Shown: positions 22,001-34,400 of the stretch, one piece after another
Numbering within the stretch: position 1 is the first letter of the stretch
Layout of the letters: the number at the start of each line of letters is the position of its first letter
DNA from: Gymnorhina tibicen
Taxonomy: Eukaryota; Chordata; Aves; Passeriformes; Artamidae
Direction: 5' to 3'
Assembly (NCBI GenBank): GCA_013399875.1
Contig: VXAZ01009646.1
Span: 124,001 to 188,000, forward strand
Length of the DNA: 64,000 nt
Position numbers and translations under genes: made by a program
Notes under the pieces: model-generated
Database searches by the model: none
Told to the model about the DNA's origin: nothing
The model's input: the letters and a program-made list of their open reading frames with translations, nothing else

Positions 22001-25000
22001 CCAAATTGCAGCTACAGTTTGTTTTACCCACCTGTCTTTATATTTTCCCAAGGTCTCTTAAAGCTGATTTTGGAACATACTGAAGTAATTTGGATTAAAA
22101 TGCTTATATCAAAGGATCTCTCTTATTTCCCGCTAATTGACATTGCTGTGGTAACAGAGCTTTATATTTAATAAGAAGTGAACTCTGCTTTCCTAGGTTT
22201 TCATTCTCTCTATTTTCTATTAACCAGGGGATATTTCATGTATCCTTAGCACAACCTTTCCCCTTGTCACAGAGCCATCCCCTTGTCAACTCCCATCTCT
22301 GTTGTATGGATCTGTGTATATGTAACCCACCAAGGCAACAAAAATTTTTGTAATTGCAATCACCATGGCCTGATATATTTATAGAATTGTTAGGAAAATG
22401 GAGATTTTTGGTAACTAAAGGTGCATATTGATTTGAAAATTCAAGACCCTTCTTTCAGGACGATATGCTTGGAAGTGGAGGGAACATGTGCTTGTTAATT
22501 TAAAATGCCTCTGACAGATTTCTCTGAGGATTAGGCTCAGAATTGTCAGTCCGAGTCACAAGTAGGAGGTGGAATAAAGCTGATTTGCCTACAGAGGATC
22601 TTTTTGCATAAAGAGAGACTCTTGTGATCATTCAGGAACTTAAAATTAGGTAAAGCATTAAACCAAATAAAAATTCTCAACACTGTGTGCTAACCGTCAT
22701 AAAATAAGAATCCAGGACCTCTTGCTGTGCAGCCTCTGCAGGAACCTGCTGAAAGGCACTCACAGAGTGCAACAACCACTAAACAAGTCTCTCTTTTTTT
22801 TTCTTCAGATAAGGGAGAAAATCCCCTTAAACTCTTAAAAAACCACAAGGAATTAAATTACTGTTCTGCACCTGACACGCAGCTCCTCCTGCCGCTCTTG
22901 CAGTTAAGCTCAGGAAAAAATTTCCAGGTTCCTATCTAAGAGCTGTGTGTGTTTAAGTGCCAGTCTGCACTGGAACATTTAGGAAGAGAGAAATAGGTAA
23001 TAGGAAAAAGTGAAGTTTGTTTGCTTGAGTTAATTAAAGGGAAATTTGATTAATTTTTATGCCTGCAAATATGCTGTTAGAGCATGAGTGGTAGAAGATT
23101 CCTTGAAAAGTTCACATAGCATTGATTAGCCTTTATACATTATGTAAAATAAACCAGAAAATCAGAGGGGAAGAAAGGACAAAAAAACCTCACTAAACGA
23201 ACTTCGTTGAAAGAAGAGTTCAATTGCTTGAGACATTTAATATAGGGAGGTTTTCTGACCTGAATATGAAGATTGAAGATGGCAAAACTGAAAAAAACAC
23301 CAACTTGATACTCAGTACTTACCCCTTGAAATCAGAAGCACAACAAAGAAGATCTGACTTTGAGAGACACTCAGAGAAACAAAAATTGGAGAAAAACCCC
23401 ACAACTAACAAACCACTTATTTAAGTGATAGTAATTATTGGTAGTCACTGGAATATTTCATCTAATGACATAATAAAATCTCCTTAATTTAGAGCCTATA
23501 AGATATTAATAAAGTCACTATAAGTTCAGATTGGTTAAAACTTAGAATATATGTGCTGCAAAACATCAGAAACATGGTGAGACCAATGTGTAAATATTTC
23601 CCAAAAAATGTTTCTATGGGAAAACCTTTCCACTTCAGTATTGGAAGTAAAAGTAGCTTTTTCTTTTTTTTTAATGACAGATAACATAACCCCAAAGCTG
23701 TCTTCTAAGTGGATAGGATTTCATGAGAGTTTACTACAAAATATTGTTCCTTCTCAGAAATCAATGAAAACCTGTTCATACAACAGTGTTGAAAAATGGA
23801 GATGTTGGGTTATTGTTTCTTCATCATTTTATGAGGACAAATAAAAGAGAGAAGTGCATTATTAGCCACAAGAATAATGTTTAAAAGGAGTAAAATATCC
23901 CCAACATCTCTATTTCCGATCAGCTAGAGAACGTGGTGCTAAATGCTAGATAAGCGTGGGAAGGATGGGGCACCCTTTGCCAGTGCTCTGGGGTTGAATG
24001 AAAGGAATTGATATACACACAAAAAAAGCATTTAGTTGATGATTTAACTGACTATGTTTCCCAAAGCTTGCAAATTGGGAGATTTTACATTGCAAACTCA
24101 AGAAGGGACTCAGCAAAGCATTGTTCAGCCTTTAAGGATAATCTGTCACATGAATCAGGAAAGCCCTTCAGTAGATAATATTGCCACTTTTCCTTTTGTC
24201 AGTTCCAAAGCAGCTTATGAGTTTCCCTGACCATTTTCTTAATCCTTCCCTGAAATCATTAACTCTCTAACATCCCAGTATGGTGCCTTAAAACAGAATA
24301 TGTAGAAAAATATGTAAGCTCACTATCTTGACACAGGCTCAGGAAAATAATTTCGATCCAGGTTGAGTTTCTTCACTAAGGGGTTTTTTTTAAATTCATT
24401 TGCTTTTCTTGTGAGGGAAATATTGCAAGTGAATGAAGCAGGAATGCATTGCCAAAGATTCCATATTGCCCATCTTGCATTCACAATCAATAGGCTCACA
24501 GAAGACATAGGATGTGAGTAAATTTAGCCCCAAATATAGGTTAAAACCCCTATTGATTATGCAAGGTATTTATTATATTTAATCCAAAAGGTTTTCTTAT
24601 GGTTGCATACATGGAGAATTCTCTTTCTAGAACTTCAGGCACTGAAGGGCAGAAACATCTTGAACTGAAACCCATGCCAAATCCAAAAGCCACTGTTCTA
24701 CTGCCTTACTTGTACCCACACAGAAAGTAATTGGAAAGTGTGAAGTATGTTGTATTGAAATATCGGCAGTCTGGAAGGACAACTTTAGAACTTGAGCCCA
24801 AATTCATCAGTGGCTTTTTAACTTTCAGTAGGAGCCACCGAGCAAAGCCTGTACCACAGAACTTTATTCTGCAGCTGACAGGTTCACTGAGCACCAGGAC
24901 TTGTTTCTTGAGAAGGCAAGTGGGAAATGGGGGAATACTTTACCAGATTATCCCAATTAAGAACTTATAGTTAACTTAGAGCTGAATGAAATATCACAGT

Positions 25001-25383
25001 AGAAACAGACAGAAGTGGGATTACCAGACTGTGTTAAAGTCAGAGCCCAAATTAGGTTGTGTCCAGCCCCCGTGTTGTGCAAATGGGATGATGACAGTGG
25101 GGTTTTGTAACCCACAGTGCTGGACAGCTGCTCTGGCCTCAGCACTCCCTAGAAAAGCTGCCTTTTTCCTTGGATTGTACTTGGTATTGTTGAAAAAGAC
25201 CTAAATCTATGTTCCCTACTCAGTAATGAACAATATTGCAGCAACACTTTGCTTTAGTTTAAGCACTGAGGTTTTTTTTTTTGTCAAATATCTGTGGGAT
25301 TAAGCTGTGTAAAATCCATTAGTATTGATAGTAATTGGAGGCTGTGTAGCTGGATCTCTTAATTATCTTTGACTTAATTTAAG
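16021..25383. other. Unannotated unique DNA
   Basis: Over 9 kb without a recognised element. Visible features are pyrimidine-rich stretches (about 17870-18340 and 18410-18560), an A11 run near 19227, and a T13 run near 20987. There is also a 10-bp inverted repeat (CCTGGACATC at 20696-20705, complement at 20735-20744, 29-nt loop). None of the short open frames shows a family pattern. Confidence 0.5.
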
Positions 25384-25440
25384 CATAGAATATCCAGAGC
25401 TGGAGGGGACCTTACTCTCCCCTCTTCTGATGCAAATAAT
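25384..25440 (-). mobile_element. CR1 LINE 3' tail remnant, minus strand
   Basis: CATAGAATATCCAGAGCTGG followed by AGGGGACC (25384-25411) matches the reverse complement of the CR1 3' terminus ('catagaat...gagttggaagggacc'). Similarity fades at TTACTCTCCCC. This is a short, heavily truncated tail; about 28 bases are convincing, so family assignment beyond CR1 is not possible. Confidence 0.5.
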
Positions 25441-26451
25441 TACTTGGGGAAAAGACGTAATAAACAGTAGATAACAGCCTCTCTATACTGATGAGTGCAG
25501 CAGGTGGTAGTATATTTTCATAATGGCCTGTTCAGGTTTTCATATCCATAAAGAGATCTTTAAATTGCCAAACAAAATTTCATAACTTAACATGTGAAGT
25601 CTATCAACACCCACATTCAAATCATTAATTAGGTAGGGCTTGCTTTTCTTTACCTCTCTTAGCAGCATTGTTGCAAAGAATAAGCGCCAAAAAGGAAAAA
25701 AAAAAAGAAAAGAAAAAGGTATAAGCAAACTACATACTGTTACTATGGTTATCACAGTTTTAATGGAACCATTTGAAGGATACTTATCCTTGACATTTTG
25801 AAAGTGAAGTTCAGTCAATTGTGCAGAAGGGAATACAAATCTATGCATTCATCCCGACTTAAAAGAATAATCTTCTGCTTCATTTTTTTTAAACTGTGCA
25901 TAGACATGAATTCCAATCTTGGGGTTTTTTTTAAGAATTTATTTACCCATCCATGCTACTTTTCAAAATAAACATGAAATTCATCATCAAAAAAGCTATT
26001 TTGTTGCCCAAGTTTGTATTGCTGATAATGACAAAGAAAGAAAGAAAGAATCCCCACAGAACTCTAGGGAGGACAGTTTCTCTAGCTCTGCTTTTCATTT
26101 AATGCTTCTTTAATAGGATATAAGTTTTACAAAATGGGTTGTTTTTCACTGGTGATAAATCATCTTGGAAGTTCACAACCACTTATCCAAACTGCTATTA
26201 AGCTTCCTCCAATGCATCTGCAACCAAGAGCATCTGTGTTTTATAAATGTTGTTTACAGACTCTTCTGTGAGAGCTCCCGGTTGAAAAACACTATATGCT
26301 GATCAGGCAGATGTTGCAGTACCAAATACTTCATATATCAGAAGTCAAACTCAATTTCTGCAGACCTGGAGAGCCACTGCAGTTATTGCCATTGCTGTGC
26401 AAATGTAGTAGTCACTGTAATAATTTAATACATCACAGCACTGAAATTTGA
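25441..26451. other. Unannotated AT-rich DNA
   Basis: Includes an A-rich tract with G interruptions (about 25689-25719) and a short (AAAG)n run of about four units near 26034-26050. No element or gene was recognised. Confidence 0.55.
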
Positions 26452-26983
26452 TGTGTGTTATTGGGTCTGTGTGGCCAGGTTTTGGCAGCTTTGGGGAGCT
26501 ACTTGGGGTGGCTTCTGTGAGAAGGTGCCAGAGGTAATCCCCATGTCTGACAGAGGCAATGCCAGCCAGCTCCAGGATGGACCTGCCCTTGGCCGAGGCT
26601 GAGCCCAGCAGTGATGCTGGCAGCTCCTCTGAGATAAAGCACTTAGGAAGGAGGAACAGTCACTGCACAATAGCATTGCAGCCAGAGAAGAGAGGAGTGA
26701 GAGAAAACTGGGAGTGAAATTGAGCCTGGGAAGAAGGGAGGGGTGAGGGGGAGGTGTATTAAGATTTGTTTTCATTTCTTATTATCCTACTGTGGTTAGA
26801 TTGGTAATAAATTAAATTAATTTTTTCCCAAGTTGATTCTCATGACAGTAGTTGGTGATTGCTCTCCCTGACCTTATCTCAACCCTTGAGCCTTTCCTCA
26901 TAATTTTCTCTCTCCTGTCCAGATGAGGAGTGATAGAATGGTTTAGTGGGCACTGGGAGTCCAGCCAAGGTCAACTCCCCACA
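26452..26983 (+). mobile_element. Solo LTR of avian endogenous retrovirus
   Basis: A nearly full-length LTR of a type common in songbird genomes. It starts TGTGTGTTATTGGGTCTGTG and continues GGCCAGGTTTTGGCAG, then GGTGGCTTCTGTGAGAAGG and CCAGCTCCAGGATGGACCTG. After this come a GATAAAGCACTTAGGAAGG segment (possible degenerate TATA region) and GGAGGTGTATTAAGATTTG. A polyadenylation signal AATAAA lies at 26806-26811. CTGACCTTATCTCAACCC and AGTGGGCACTGGGAGTCC precede the end at CCCCACA. The start TG and end CA fit LTR termini. The five bases before (TTTGA) and after (GTGTG) do not match, so no intact target-site duplication is seen. No internal viral genes flank it. It is related to the truncated copy at 15684-15948. 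Confidence 0.85.
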
Positions 26984-29900
26984 GTGTGAGGATGAGAAAA
27001 ACATGCACAGCAGGAAATGTTCCCCGTCTGTGCAAGTAGGATACTTCCAAGATAACATTTTCTGTGTTAGTGGCGTGGTCAAGGAAAGAGTTTATACCAT
27101 TCAAATAGGTTGTGGCAAAGAACGTTCTCATTGGAATAACGGGGCCACAGTCAGACAAAATTGGGAGAGCTGACAAGTTGCAGTAGGACAGTACCCATCG
27201 GCCAGAAAATGTCTCAAAATCTGTAACACAAGACAAGCTTTGGATGCTCAAGACATTTGACATTATTTTTATTTCATCTGATGTTTGTGCAGTGACTTGG
27301 TATCATATTTTGGGGGGTTCATAGGTTATTAATAGACAATAATGTAATGAAATCTAAAAATCTGAGCTGTTATGTATTGTCTCAAATCGGAAAATAAAGT
27401 AATTTTTATGTGTTCTTCGTCACTTAACACTGTCTACTAAAATTTAGGAGTAGACTGATAGGACTACTTACTTTACATTCTCAGAGCACATTAATGATAC
27501 GGCACAATCCCACTTTGAATTGGATTCTCCACAATGTAGTTTTCTTCACAGATGGAAAACTACTTGAGAGTATTTTGAAGGTGGCCCAATGGCAGAATGG
27601 GGAGAAGAAGCTTGTCTCCTCTCGAAAATATGTTATCTGCACATTCTGCCTCATGTTCTGGTCTGTATTTTCAATCCTTTCTTTAAAAATAACTACTTAT
27701 TTGTGTAATTCTGCCCAAAGGAGGTGTAGAAGGAATGGAAGCAAAATCCAAAGCTCCTGTCTCACAGCTCCTGTCTCATAGGCTTTTATAGAAGCCTATT
27801 CAGAATCTAAATCCAGTTAAGTTTTCCTGCACTGTCATGTCTGAAGACACTTCCAGACCTCACTTCTGTTAGAAGCTGATCTCCAGCACACAGTTACTCA
27901 TGGTGAGTTCATTTGCCTTTTGTTCTGGTGCAAAGATTGCCCTTAAGCTTAAAAAGACCTTTCTTTTCCTTACTCCCTTTCCTGTCACTTATACTTCAGT
28001 GAGTGATCACAGCTTCTCTCAAGGTTTATCACGAACCAGCAAGTTGCTTGTCATGACTTTTACAGAGTGTGCATTTTTACTTTCAGTCCATGAAGGATTA
28101 TTTAATTCCTTTGGTACCAAGCTCTCAAACACATGTGACTTTCGTTCCTGCCAGCATTTTGCAGTGGTCAAAGAACAGATCTGGGGGAAAAATGAACCAG
28201 TGGGTTAATGACTGAACTTGTTTTTTCTCCTTAAATGCTGAAAATCCCTTCTCAGCATTAACTAGAACCACTATTAGTCTATAAAGATGGCTTGGCTTTG
28301 TGTTTGCAACCTGTGGGCCCCTTCACAAAGGCCTGAAAACCAAAGTTCTTGCAGTGCTTGCCACAAAATTTTTTTGCAGAAACTCATCCACTGGCCCACC
28401 AATAGCAGTGCAAACATGTGAAGGACAGGACTTGGGAAGGAGAGGGGATTCCAGAAGTCCTGCAGAAAATCCTGGCAAGATCTGCCCACAGTTCATTTAG
28501 TCTTTTTTCTCCTATCTTTGTCATGCCTCAGGCACCGTGGTGGGAGAAACTGGTGTGCTGCTATAAGAGAAATGAAATTCTGGTTTGGTTTTTTTCTCCC
28601 AGCGACCTTGTCTTCCTGTCTGCTGACCATATGTAGGAGTTCCAATGTCTTGTTTTAGTCAGCATCAGTGAGGTGTCTGAAGTTAGGTGAATTCTCAAGT
28701 TTCTCCAAGCAGCTGTACAAGCAGAAGTATTAGGGCTGTGCACAAGTCCTAGTGCTTGAGGGTTGCAGTGAATTTGGCATATACCAAAAATATTTAAAGT
28801 TCTTAGATATTTGACTGGTTTAACCCCTGAAAAGAAAATTAACAATTATTTATATCTTTCATAAAAACTTGTTGGATGGTTAAAAGTCCATCATTAGCTT
28901 ATTAATTATTATATCCAGTAATAGGTTCTTCTGTGTTGAGGGAGATGCAGCCATGTGGTCTTTGTCTGGTTTGCTAAATGCTTCATTATTCCTCCCAGCT
29001 GGAGTTTTACTGTGCATGTGTTTGTTTTCTGTAGTGCATTATAAAAAGAATATGCTGCTGTGGAGTTACGGCAGCGAGTGGGCAGCACACATGCTTTATG
29101 TGTGAGTCATTTTTGTCCAGAGACAAAATGTGTGGACAACAGATTCAGACTGAATATATAATCTTCATTAACTTTTATTTGTAATAGATTATCCTTGTGC
29201 TACGTTGCAATAGCAGAAGGTGCATACATCAGTCTGGCATAAAGCAGCTACAAAATGAGTATTGCATTCGTCTGTGCTCACCTGTGGCACATAACTCATG
29301 CAGTGTCTTGACAGGAGTATAAAAATCCATGATTTCACCACCTGTGTGTAAGGACGGTCTGCGTGATGAAAGGGGTGGAGATTTAGGCATGAGAATTGTT
29401 TTTCAAGGGCTTTTGGGAAGCAAAGGTCACAAGAAGATACTGAGTTTTTCAAGTAGATCTGAAAAGGCTACATAAATAGCTTCCTTCAATTTCCCAGAAA
29501 ACACAATGGGTTCTTCACTAGTGTTTCTGCAGGACCAGAACTGCCTTTGTCCAAGGATGCTTGAATACTTTAAAGTATGTCTCATGGTGATTAATGTGTA
29601 AATTCTACCCTGTCCTTGAAAATAAATGCTGATGGCCTTGGTCTTCAATTACTGCAGAAGTTTCTTGAGTCAGAGAGACCTAAAAGATGTTTCTGTTTGT
29701 AATTTTCCTTGTTTACCTATCATAGAGTTCTCTTGCTTCTCTTTAGGGCAACATGAGTATCACCTTTCTCCATTGCCAAAGCTGAATTAATTATGCAATA
29801 CCTTATAGTAAATCTACAAAGATCTGAGAAGTCCCTAGCTTCTCCACATAGTTGTCCCTCCTTATCACCATCATTCCTGTTTTGGATGGTCTTTGAGTGT

Positions 29901-30291
29901 GTTTATCTTTCCAAAGGTTAAGGTCAGAGCCCAGGTGCCCGTGTTGAGCTTGGTCTACATGAGGCTCTGCTCAATTAGAGCTGCTGGAAGTCAGTTGAGA
30001 CAGGGCATGTGTTTGCAGCTGGAAAAGGGCTTTGCAAGGCTTCAGGGCTAGGAACTGAGAAAAACCTGTTTCCATGGGAGCTGGTGCAAAAGCTAGAACA
30101 GCACAAAACCACAGACCTGTGCTGCAAAGCAGAGGCTGAGTTGGAGCTTCTCTGGGGCTTTATCACTTGATGTACATGATGGAATAATTCAGCCCAAAAC
30201 ATGCAAATATGTGCAAACCTATTATTCCAGTGACATTAATTACACACTTTAATTAGATGTTCCTGGGGGTAGCTGGAAGTACAAAAGGCTG
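26984..30291. other. Unannotated unique DNA
   Basis: No element was recognised between the first and second LTR of this cluster. There is no retroviral gag, pol or env-like frame, so the neighbouring LTRs are not the two ends of one provirus. A short local duplication (AGCTCCTGTCTCA twice) lies at about 27752-27778. Confidence 0.55.
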
Positions 30292-30832
30292 TGCTGGTTT
30301 TGGCTGGGATGGAGTTAACTTTCCTGTATGGAGCTGTGTTCTAGATTTGTGTTGAAAACAGTGTTGATAATACAGGGATGTTTTATTTACTACTGAGCAA
30401 TGCTTGCAGAGGGAAAAAGCCTTTCTGCCTCTCACAGTGCACCACCATCGGAGGCTGGGGGCACAAAAAGTTGAGAGCTGGCAATAGCCAGGACAACTGA
30501 CCCCAACTGACCCAAGGGATATCCCAGATCATGTTGCACCATGCTCAGCATATAAAGCTGTGGGACATAGAAGGAAGGTGGGATGACTGGAGTGATGGCA
30601 TTTGTCTTCCTGAGTCACTCTTACAGGTGATGGAGCCCTGCTGAACACCCGCCTGCCCATTGGAAGTAATGAATTAATTGCTTGTTTTACTTCGCTTGAG
30701 TGAAAGGCTTTTGGTCTACCTATTAAACTGTCTTTATCTCAAGTTTTCCTACTTTTGCCCTTTCAATTCTCCCCCATCTCTCTGGTGGGGGAGTGGGAGA
30801 ATGGCTGTGTGGGGCTGAGCTGCCATGATACA
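30292..30832 (+). mobile_element. Solo LTR, avian ERV, second family
   Basis: A well-preserved LTR of a very common bird family, recognised by order of blocks. TGCTGGTTTTGGCTGGGATG with GAGTTAA opens it, followed by GTTGAAAACAGTGTTGATAA and CAGGGATGTTTTATTTACTA. GAGGCTGGGGGCACAAAAAG, CAGCTGACC-like CTGACCCCAACTGACCCAAG and GGGATATCCCA come next. A TATA box TATAAAG lies at 30551-30557, then AGTGATGGCATTTGTCTTCC and GATGGAGCCCTGCTGAACAC. The polyadenylation signal ATTAAA is at 30722-30727, followed by CTGTCTTTATCTCAA, and TGGTGGGGGAGTGGG leads to an end near GATACA. Compared with my recollection of the family there is a short deletion after GAGCCCTGCT (about 30640). No target-site duplication or internal viral sequence is visible. 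Confidence 0.88.
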
Positions 30833-31058
30833 ATCCTACCCACCTATGGATTAATGGGGTAGATTTACAGATCACTGTGTCTGTTTGAGGACTGACAGTA
30901 AATCTCACAGGCAGTTGACCCGACAGCCACAAATGTATCAGATAAAAGATTTACTGTAAATCAAAGTAACAATTTCACATTTTGCATTTTGCTTAAGGCT
31001 GATAACCCAACTGATGGTCAAGGTGAAAATGGAAAAAAAGAGAATATCCGGGGAGCGC
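30833..31058. other. Spacer between two LTRs
   Basis: 226 bases of unique AT-rich sequence separate the solo LTR at 30292-30832 from the LTR-like element at 31059. No retroviral coding, primer-binding site or polypurine tract was recognised, so the two are separate insertions. Confidence 0.5.
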
Positions 31059-31434
31059 TGATGAGGAATACACCTGGTGCAGGTGAGCAGCTGCAGGGAG
31101 AGCTCCTGATTGAGCTCTGGGGTGGGGGAAAGGGCCGGAGCCCCAGGCAGAGGGCCGGGAACTGCTGACACTTTGCATAACAAAGGACACCTGTCCTGCT
31201 GGCCAGGTGAGCGACATTCAGGCCAGGAGCAGAGGGCTCAGCAGGAAGAGTCCAGACTGTCTGGGAGCATGGGCTGTGAAGGTGTAAGAGCCCAGGGATT
31301 TAGGGTCCCTCCCTGGAGGCACCAGCTCGAGCTGGTTTTGTGTTACTGCGCCGTGAATAAATTGCTGTAAGGATCCAGAGGTCTGGCACTCAGCTGTGGG
31401 AAGCCTGAGGTCGAGCTGGTAAGGAAAACTTACA
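31059..31434 (+). mobile_element. LTR-like element, third family
   Basis: A GC-richer block of 376 bases with LTR architecture. TGATGAGGAATACACCTGG forms the start. GAGCTCTGGGGTGGGGGAAA, GGGAACTGCTGACA and CAAAGGACACCTGTCCTGCT form the U3-like part. GAAGAGTCCAGACTGTCTGG and GGGTCCCTCCCTGGAGGCAC precede a 16-bp perfect palindrome ACCAGCTCGAGCTGGT (31321-31336). An AATAAA (31356-31361) follows, and 12 bases later GGATCCAGAGGTCTGG, ending at AACTTACA. The order matches an avian LTR that I recall, but with less certainty than the two above. Target-site duplication is not evident. The minus-strand and plus-strand open frames across it (31110-31370 and others) are incidental. Confidence 0.6.
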
Positions 31435-34400
31435 GCACTCACACTGATCTCAGTTATTTCTGAGACTTTTAGTACTGTGCTGCAGTACTGGACTGAGTAT
31501 CCTAAACTCCAGGTTTAATATGAAGTTGGAAAAGACAGTATTTATTTAACATACATTTTGCAATATATACACATTTCACCCAAGAAATCCTTAACGGAGT
31601 CTAAGCTAAAAATAGTGCTGTTTACATTATTTGTGGTTTCTGTTACTCATCCAGCAGGTGTGAAGAGCTGTGACTTTAGGGTTAGTAGTCAGCGTTGCTG
31701 ACGTGAAAGAATCCTTTGTACCAAAGGTCTGGACTATTACAATAGCCATGATTTGGGTGTCGTGCTTGGTATGATTATATGTATCAGAAAACCAGTGTAG
31801 CTACTGTTTTGCTTTCTGTTTAAAAGAAGTATTTTTTGTGAAATATAAGTTACACCCAGACTATTTTAGATGTAAATTGGTTTTGCTGGAACATGCACAA
31901 AGGATGAAATTCACTCTCAGATCTCTGGTTCCCTGATGGCTCACTGTATGTAGATATTAATACTAATAAAGGCCACAGTGACTAGTTTAGATCAGGCACC
32001 CTCTGCGGTGGAAATTCCCTCCTACAGAGAGTGTGGTCCTGGTCTTGGAAACTGCAGCATTTTGGTAACTTTTTATCTGACTCCAGCACAGTTGTGGCTA
32101 AACAAATAGTAATTTCTCAGAAGCAAGAATTTCCATGGTGATCAGAACAAACAGGCTGGAAAGATGTGCCTTCTCTTTCAACAGAGTTCTGAGATAAAAT
32201 AAATTTCAGAAATCCCGGGAAATGGAATACCCACTTAAAAGTTTTATAACTTTTTTTATATCTGTGTAAAACTTCTGAATTGGCATCCACCAGGCCCCTA
32301 TTTTATTTCAGCCTTTTTTTGAAACCACAAAAAATTTCTTATTAAAATGGAATCAAAGCTTGATTTCTATTCTAAATTATATCCACACTAGGTAAACTGA
32401 CACAGCAAGTTCTTGTGAGTTTAAAAGCTTTACAAAAAATATTATTAGCATGTCATTTGGCTTCTCCCTGAGAGCATCTTGCTAGAAGCAGACAGGCAGG
32501 AGACAGAAGAGAAAAAAGAAGCTCGATGCTTCCTGAGCAAGTATAGCCTTTAGTCTGGTGTAGGTTGCTGTAAATATTACATTAGCAGTATTAGGGACTC
32601 TAAGAATAGTCTAGAATGCTACAAGCCCTAGGCTTGAAATAAAGGCATAAGATGTGAAGCTGTTTGGTGTATGAATAATTTTTACTGCAGAGTCCAAGAA
32701 AGAGAGGGCAATGCATGATGCCTTCAGTCATTCTCCAGTGCATTCATTTATTCTTATTACTCCAAGGGAGCAAAGGTGGAAGACAGCAGATCTACAGTGC
32801 AGGATGCGCACACGGGGAGCCCTGCTGCTGCAGGGGATTTAAAATGCCACTGCAATGTACTGGCCGTGCTGCCTGCACTGCAGCATCTCTTTCAACCAGC
32901 AGTGCTGGGATCAGACTTCCCAAAAATACTTGTGCAGAGAGCCGGAGATTTAAATTTCTACCTCTTAGGAAGATGGAGGGTGCAGGAAGCCTGTGACCCT
33001 TTCTGTTAAAGGAGGAACCCAGAGGTAATCATTCCTCAATGTAAGAAATTCTCTGTTGGAGGGAGGCTGCCCTAAAAAGCATCTACGGTGTCAAGTATTG
33101 AATGTGTCATCCCCAGCTCCTGCTGAGGTTGTTCACAGAACCTCATGTCTATGGAAGCAGCTTTAAACACCTTTGCATTCCTCTCTTCCTGGGCCAGGAA
33201 TGGATTTATGCCTTAAAGGCTACTCCCTCATGGACAGGCTGTCAGCATCTTTGAGGGACCCCAAAATCAGCAAAGAAATTAGGTCACCCAAACAATAGTT
33301 TGGTCACCCTCCTGGCATTCATATCTCTTAGGTTACTAGGAAAGAAACTGCAGTTAAGCACAGAAGCTTCTACAGGTGGTCTAACCCAAACCAGCACCTT
33401 GGTTATGGAAGATTTTCTGAAAATTGTAAGAAGTAGGCAAATTGTGCAAGTTTTCTTCCCCTGGAGGAGAATCTCCCCTGATAGTTGATGAAGAGAAATT
33501 TCCTTTAAGGTGAAAATGAACTAAGTGGGGAAAGAAGCATACAGAACTTAAAGGAAAACATATTACTCATTCTTTCTAATTTTCTGCAGTAACCTGGCTG
33601 CTTTTAATAAAAGTTTCTGAAACCATAATTCATCGTAAGCTGATTTATGTTGCTAGCCATCGTAGACTAAACCTGATTTTTCTAAGAGTGTGAATAGTAA
33701 TTTTACTTCTTATTCCTATTTATGGCTTACTATGAGGTCAATCAATTCATAGCTTTTTCCTCTAAGTTCATACTATATTGTATTATAGATGCACATTTAC
33801 AATCACTTATAATCCTTATGTTTTAAATCTCTGGTATAATATGTGTTTGGGCTCCTGTTCAAATGAAATCACTTGCAAAACCTGGAAATGTTTTAATAAT
33901 TTAAAATTAGCTAGTCCTGCAGCTGTTAAAAATTCTGATCACATCAAATTTGGGCACCTTGTGAAAAATGCAACAGCATGGCAATTGTACTTTTTGTCCT
34001 GGTGGCTGACCTTCCTTTGCTAGTGCCTTTGTTAAACACAAATTAATTTCACCTGTAGGTAGTAAAAGATCAGAAATGCAACAGGTGGAAATCATCTGGT
34101 TTTTGTTATGGGAAGGATTCAGCTGCAGAAGGGATTTCTGTGCTCAGCAACAGAGTTTGCTGTTCTTTAACATGTGATTGGGGAATTTCTACACTGCTCC
34201 CAGTTTGCCAGTTTCTGTCTTGTCAGTTTGTTCTAACCATCTTTTTACCCCCTGATTTGGCACTTCCATGACAGTTTTGGCTAAACCCCACCAGAATTCA
34301 CCAGCCTCTGCTAAAATACTGGAACTCCCTTTGTAATCTTTCAGTTACAAAGTGGCTTTAATTCAGACAAGTGTTTGTTGCAGTCATCTTGTGTTTTTAA

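Noticed and set aside
26452..30832. Idea that the LTRs at 26452 and 30292 bound one provirus
   Set aside because: They belong to different LTR types and no gag, pol or env-like sequence lies between them.
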